DNA of 64,000 nt from Pyropia yezoensis (taxonomy: Eukaryota; Rhodophyta; Bangiophyceae; Bangiales; Bangiaceae). Under the pieces are notes generated by a model. The model did not search any database, was not told the DNA's origin, and worked only from the letters and a program-made list of their open reading frames with translations. Position 1 is the stretch's first letter. Each line of letters opens with the position of its first letter. A program made the position numbers and the translations under genes. The stretch lies in assembly GCA_009829735.1 (NCBI GenBank), contig CM020620.1, forward strand, positions 24,278,020-24,342,019, given 5' to 3'. This document shows positions 62,991 through 64,000 of this stretch, in pieces.

Positions 62991-63509
62991 CCGCTGCGTT
63001 GGGTACCACCCCAGAGCCGCCATCCCCTGCCAGCGGGGCCGGCCGCTCGTGCATCCTTCCCCGCACCCCCTCCCCTCTCCTGTCCCCCCCCTCCCGCAGC
63101 AGGCAGCGTCCGGCCGTCCCTCCCCTGCACTGTCGACGGCGGCGGCGGCAGCGGGTGGGCGTGCAGAGCCCTCCGCGGCGGCGCGGCGGCGCGGCGACAC
63201 GCGAGCGGCCCGCTGGCCTGGGGTGTGGGGGGAGCGCGCGTGGTGCGCACGCAGGGAGGAGCAACATGAAGGCCACGCGCTGCGCGGCCCTCTTTACATG
63301 TCTGGTGTGGCTGTCATGGAACGGCCGGGGTGTCCCCGCCACCGGCTCCCCCCGCCCTCCTCATTAGCGGTGCGTCGGAGCCGGTACGCCCCCCCGCCCT
63401 TCCCCCTCCTGCCTCCCCTCCCCCTCGCTCCCTCCCTACCACCCCCCCCCCCCCCCCCCCCCCCCTCCCCCCTCCCCTCTGCCAAAACCCCTCGCCCCTC
63501 CCCAGAGGC
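62775..63509. other. Intergenic, no gene recognised
   Basis: After the tandem duplication there are only Pro/Arg/Ala-rich frames and a pyrimidine tract (63405-63480). The tract directly precedes the stop of the Cys-rich minus-strand gene. Confidence 0.45.
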
Positions 63510-64000
63510 CTACAGGTGCCTCCCCGACCGCCACGTGCGGCGGGGCGCCGGCTTTTGCTTGGCCGGCGCCTTCTTCCCCCCCTTGGGCGGCTTGCCCGGC
63601 CAGCAGCACCCGTTGCTCTTGCCGTGCACGGCGGGCCCGCGGCACTTTGCGCAGCAGCGGGCGCGCTCCCAGTAGTTCTTTTTGCGCAGGCAGCAGAGGG
63701 CGGGGGTGCCAAACTCGCGGGGCCCACAAAAGGGGACGCCCCCCGGCTTGACCCGGGGCGTCAGCACCAGCCGCGGCACCTTGGCCGACCGGCACGCCGT
63801 CACCTGACACCGCCGGTAGACGGCGGGCGCCCAGCTGCCGCAGCGGGTCACCGCCTCGGTGCCGCCGCCGCCGCCGCCGGGGGCGGGGCGGGTGCGGGCG
63901 GCGGCGTCGCACCAGCCCGACGCGCGGCAGTCCACGTCCAGGGCGGGCGCCACGCCCGTGCCGTACGTGCCGTCGACCCCCACCGGCGGCCGCACCAGCC
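63510..64000 (-). CDS. Cysteine-rich protein, 5' end outside window
   Basis: Open frame entering from the right edge and stopping at 63510; at least 160 residues. No ATG is visible, so the start lies beyond the window. Some 14 Cys occur in pairs and clusters (DCRASGWCD; RRCQVTACR; PFCGPREFGTPALCCLRKKN; RARCCAKCRG; NGCCWPG), followed by a basic Lys/Pro/Arg tail. This resembles secreted, disulphide-rich proteins, but no family is recognised. The Cys pattern differs from the PAN-like domain at 29603-30655. Confidence 0.5.
   Translation of the reverse strand, partial: LVRPPVGVDGTYGTGVAPALDVDCRASGWCDAAARTRPAPGGGGGGTEAVTRCGSWAPAVYRRCQVTACRSAKVPRLVLTPRVKPGGVPFCGPREFGTPALCCLRKKNYWERARCCAKCRGPAVHGKSNGCCWPGKPPKGGKKAPAKQKPAPRRTWRSGRHL

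Overview
This is a very GC-rich, eukaryotic nuclear window. It is full of long poly-G/poly-C runs and low-complexity Ala/Gly/Pro/Arg coding. Most genes are single-exon; one clear intron was found. The gene set (eukaryotic DNA primase small subunit, Rad5/HLTF-type helicase, CLC channel with CBS domains, organelle-type PNPase, GT47- and GT25-like glycosyltransferases, a Ty3/gypsy chromovirus) with this base composition and intron poverty best fits an alga. A bangiophyte red alga (Porphyra/Pyropia type) is my first guess, but this is inference and no marker gene settles it.

Layout. 1-6605: 3' part of a Ty3/gypsy chromovirus. Its pol is broken (reverse transcriptase, RNase H, integrase, chromodomain). 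It also carries a long intact antisense frame of unknown function and ends in a polypurine tract plus a 363-bp LTR. 6606-9075: no convincing gene. 9076-14433: tandem pair of membrane-anchored exostosin-like glycosyltransferases. 16991-20704: CLC chloride channel/transporter whose frame changes at homopolymer runs and whose gating Glu is a Gln. 24567-26485: FAD-dependent amine-oxidase-like enzyme. 27776-30655: DNA primase small subunit with two E2F-like palindromes upstream, then a secreted PAN/Apple-like protein. 31503-35725: Rad5/HLTF-like translocase/ubiquitin ligase with one intron. 36543-39205: DUF4139-family protein. 39615-42862: cobS and cobT, divergently transcribed from a shared upstream region. 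42863-46469: intergenic DNA with a Tc1/mariner relic. 46470-56297: a near-perfect inverted repeat (arms about 2.1 and 2.4 kb) around a polynucleotide phosphorylase gene. The arms carry an intact and a beheaded copy of a GT25-like gene and a 99-bp minisatellite present in 2 and 5 copies. 56366-58504: CMD/AhpD-like protein. 60681-62774: low-complexity hypothetical protein. 63510-64000: 5'-truncated Cys-rich protein.

Functional themes. CobS and CobT are two steps of cobalamin nucleotide-loop assembly; side by side in a eukaryote they suggest salvage or remodelling of B12 precursors. Primase and the Rad5-like protein belong to replication and damage tolerance. PNPase belongs to organellar RNA turnover. 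At least five genes (CLC, amine oxidase, DUF4139, PNPase, and several points within CLC) can only be read through by changing frame at or near long G/C-rich tracts. Whether those are assembly errors or real lesions cannot be told from the sequence alone, so frame-broken genes are given as single loci with the break points named.
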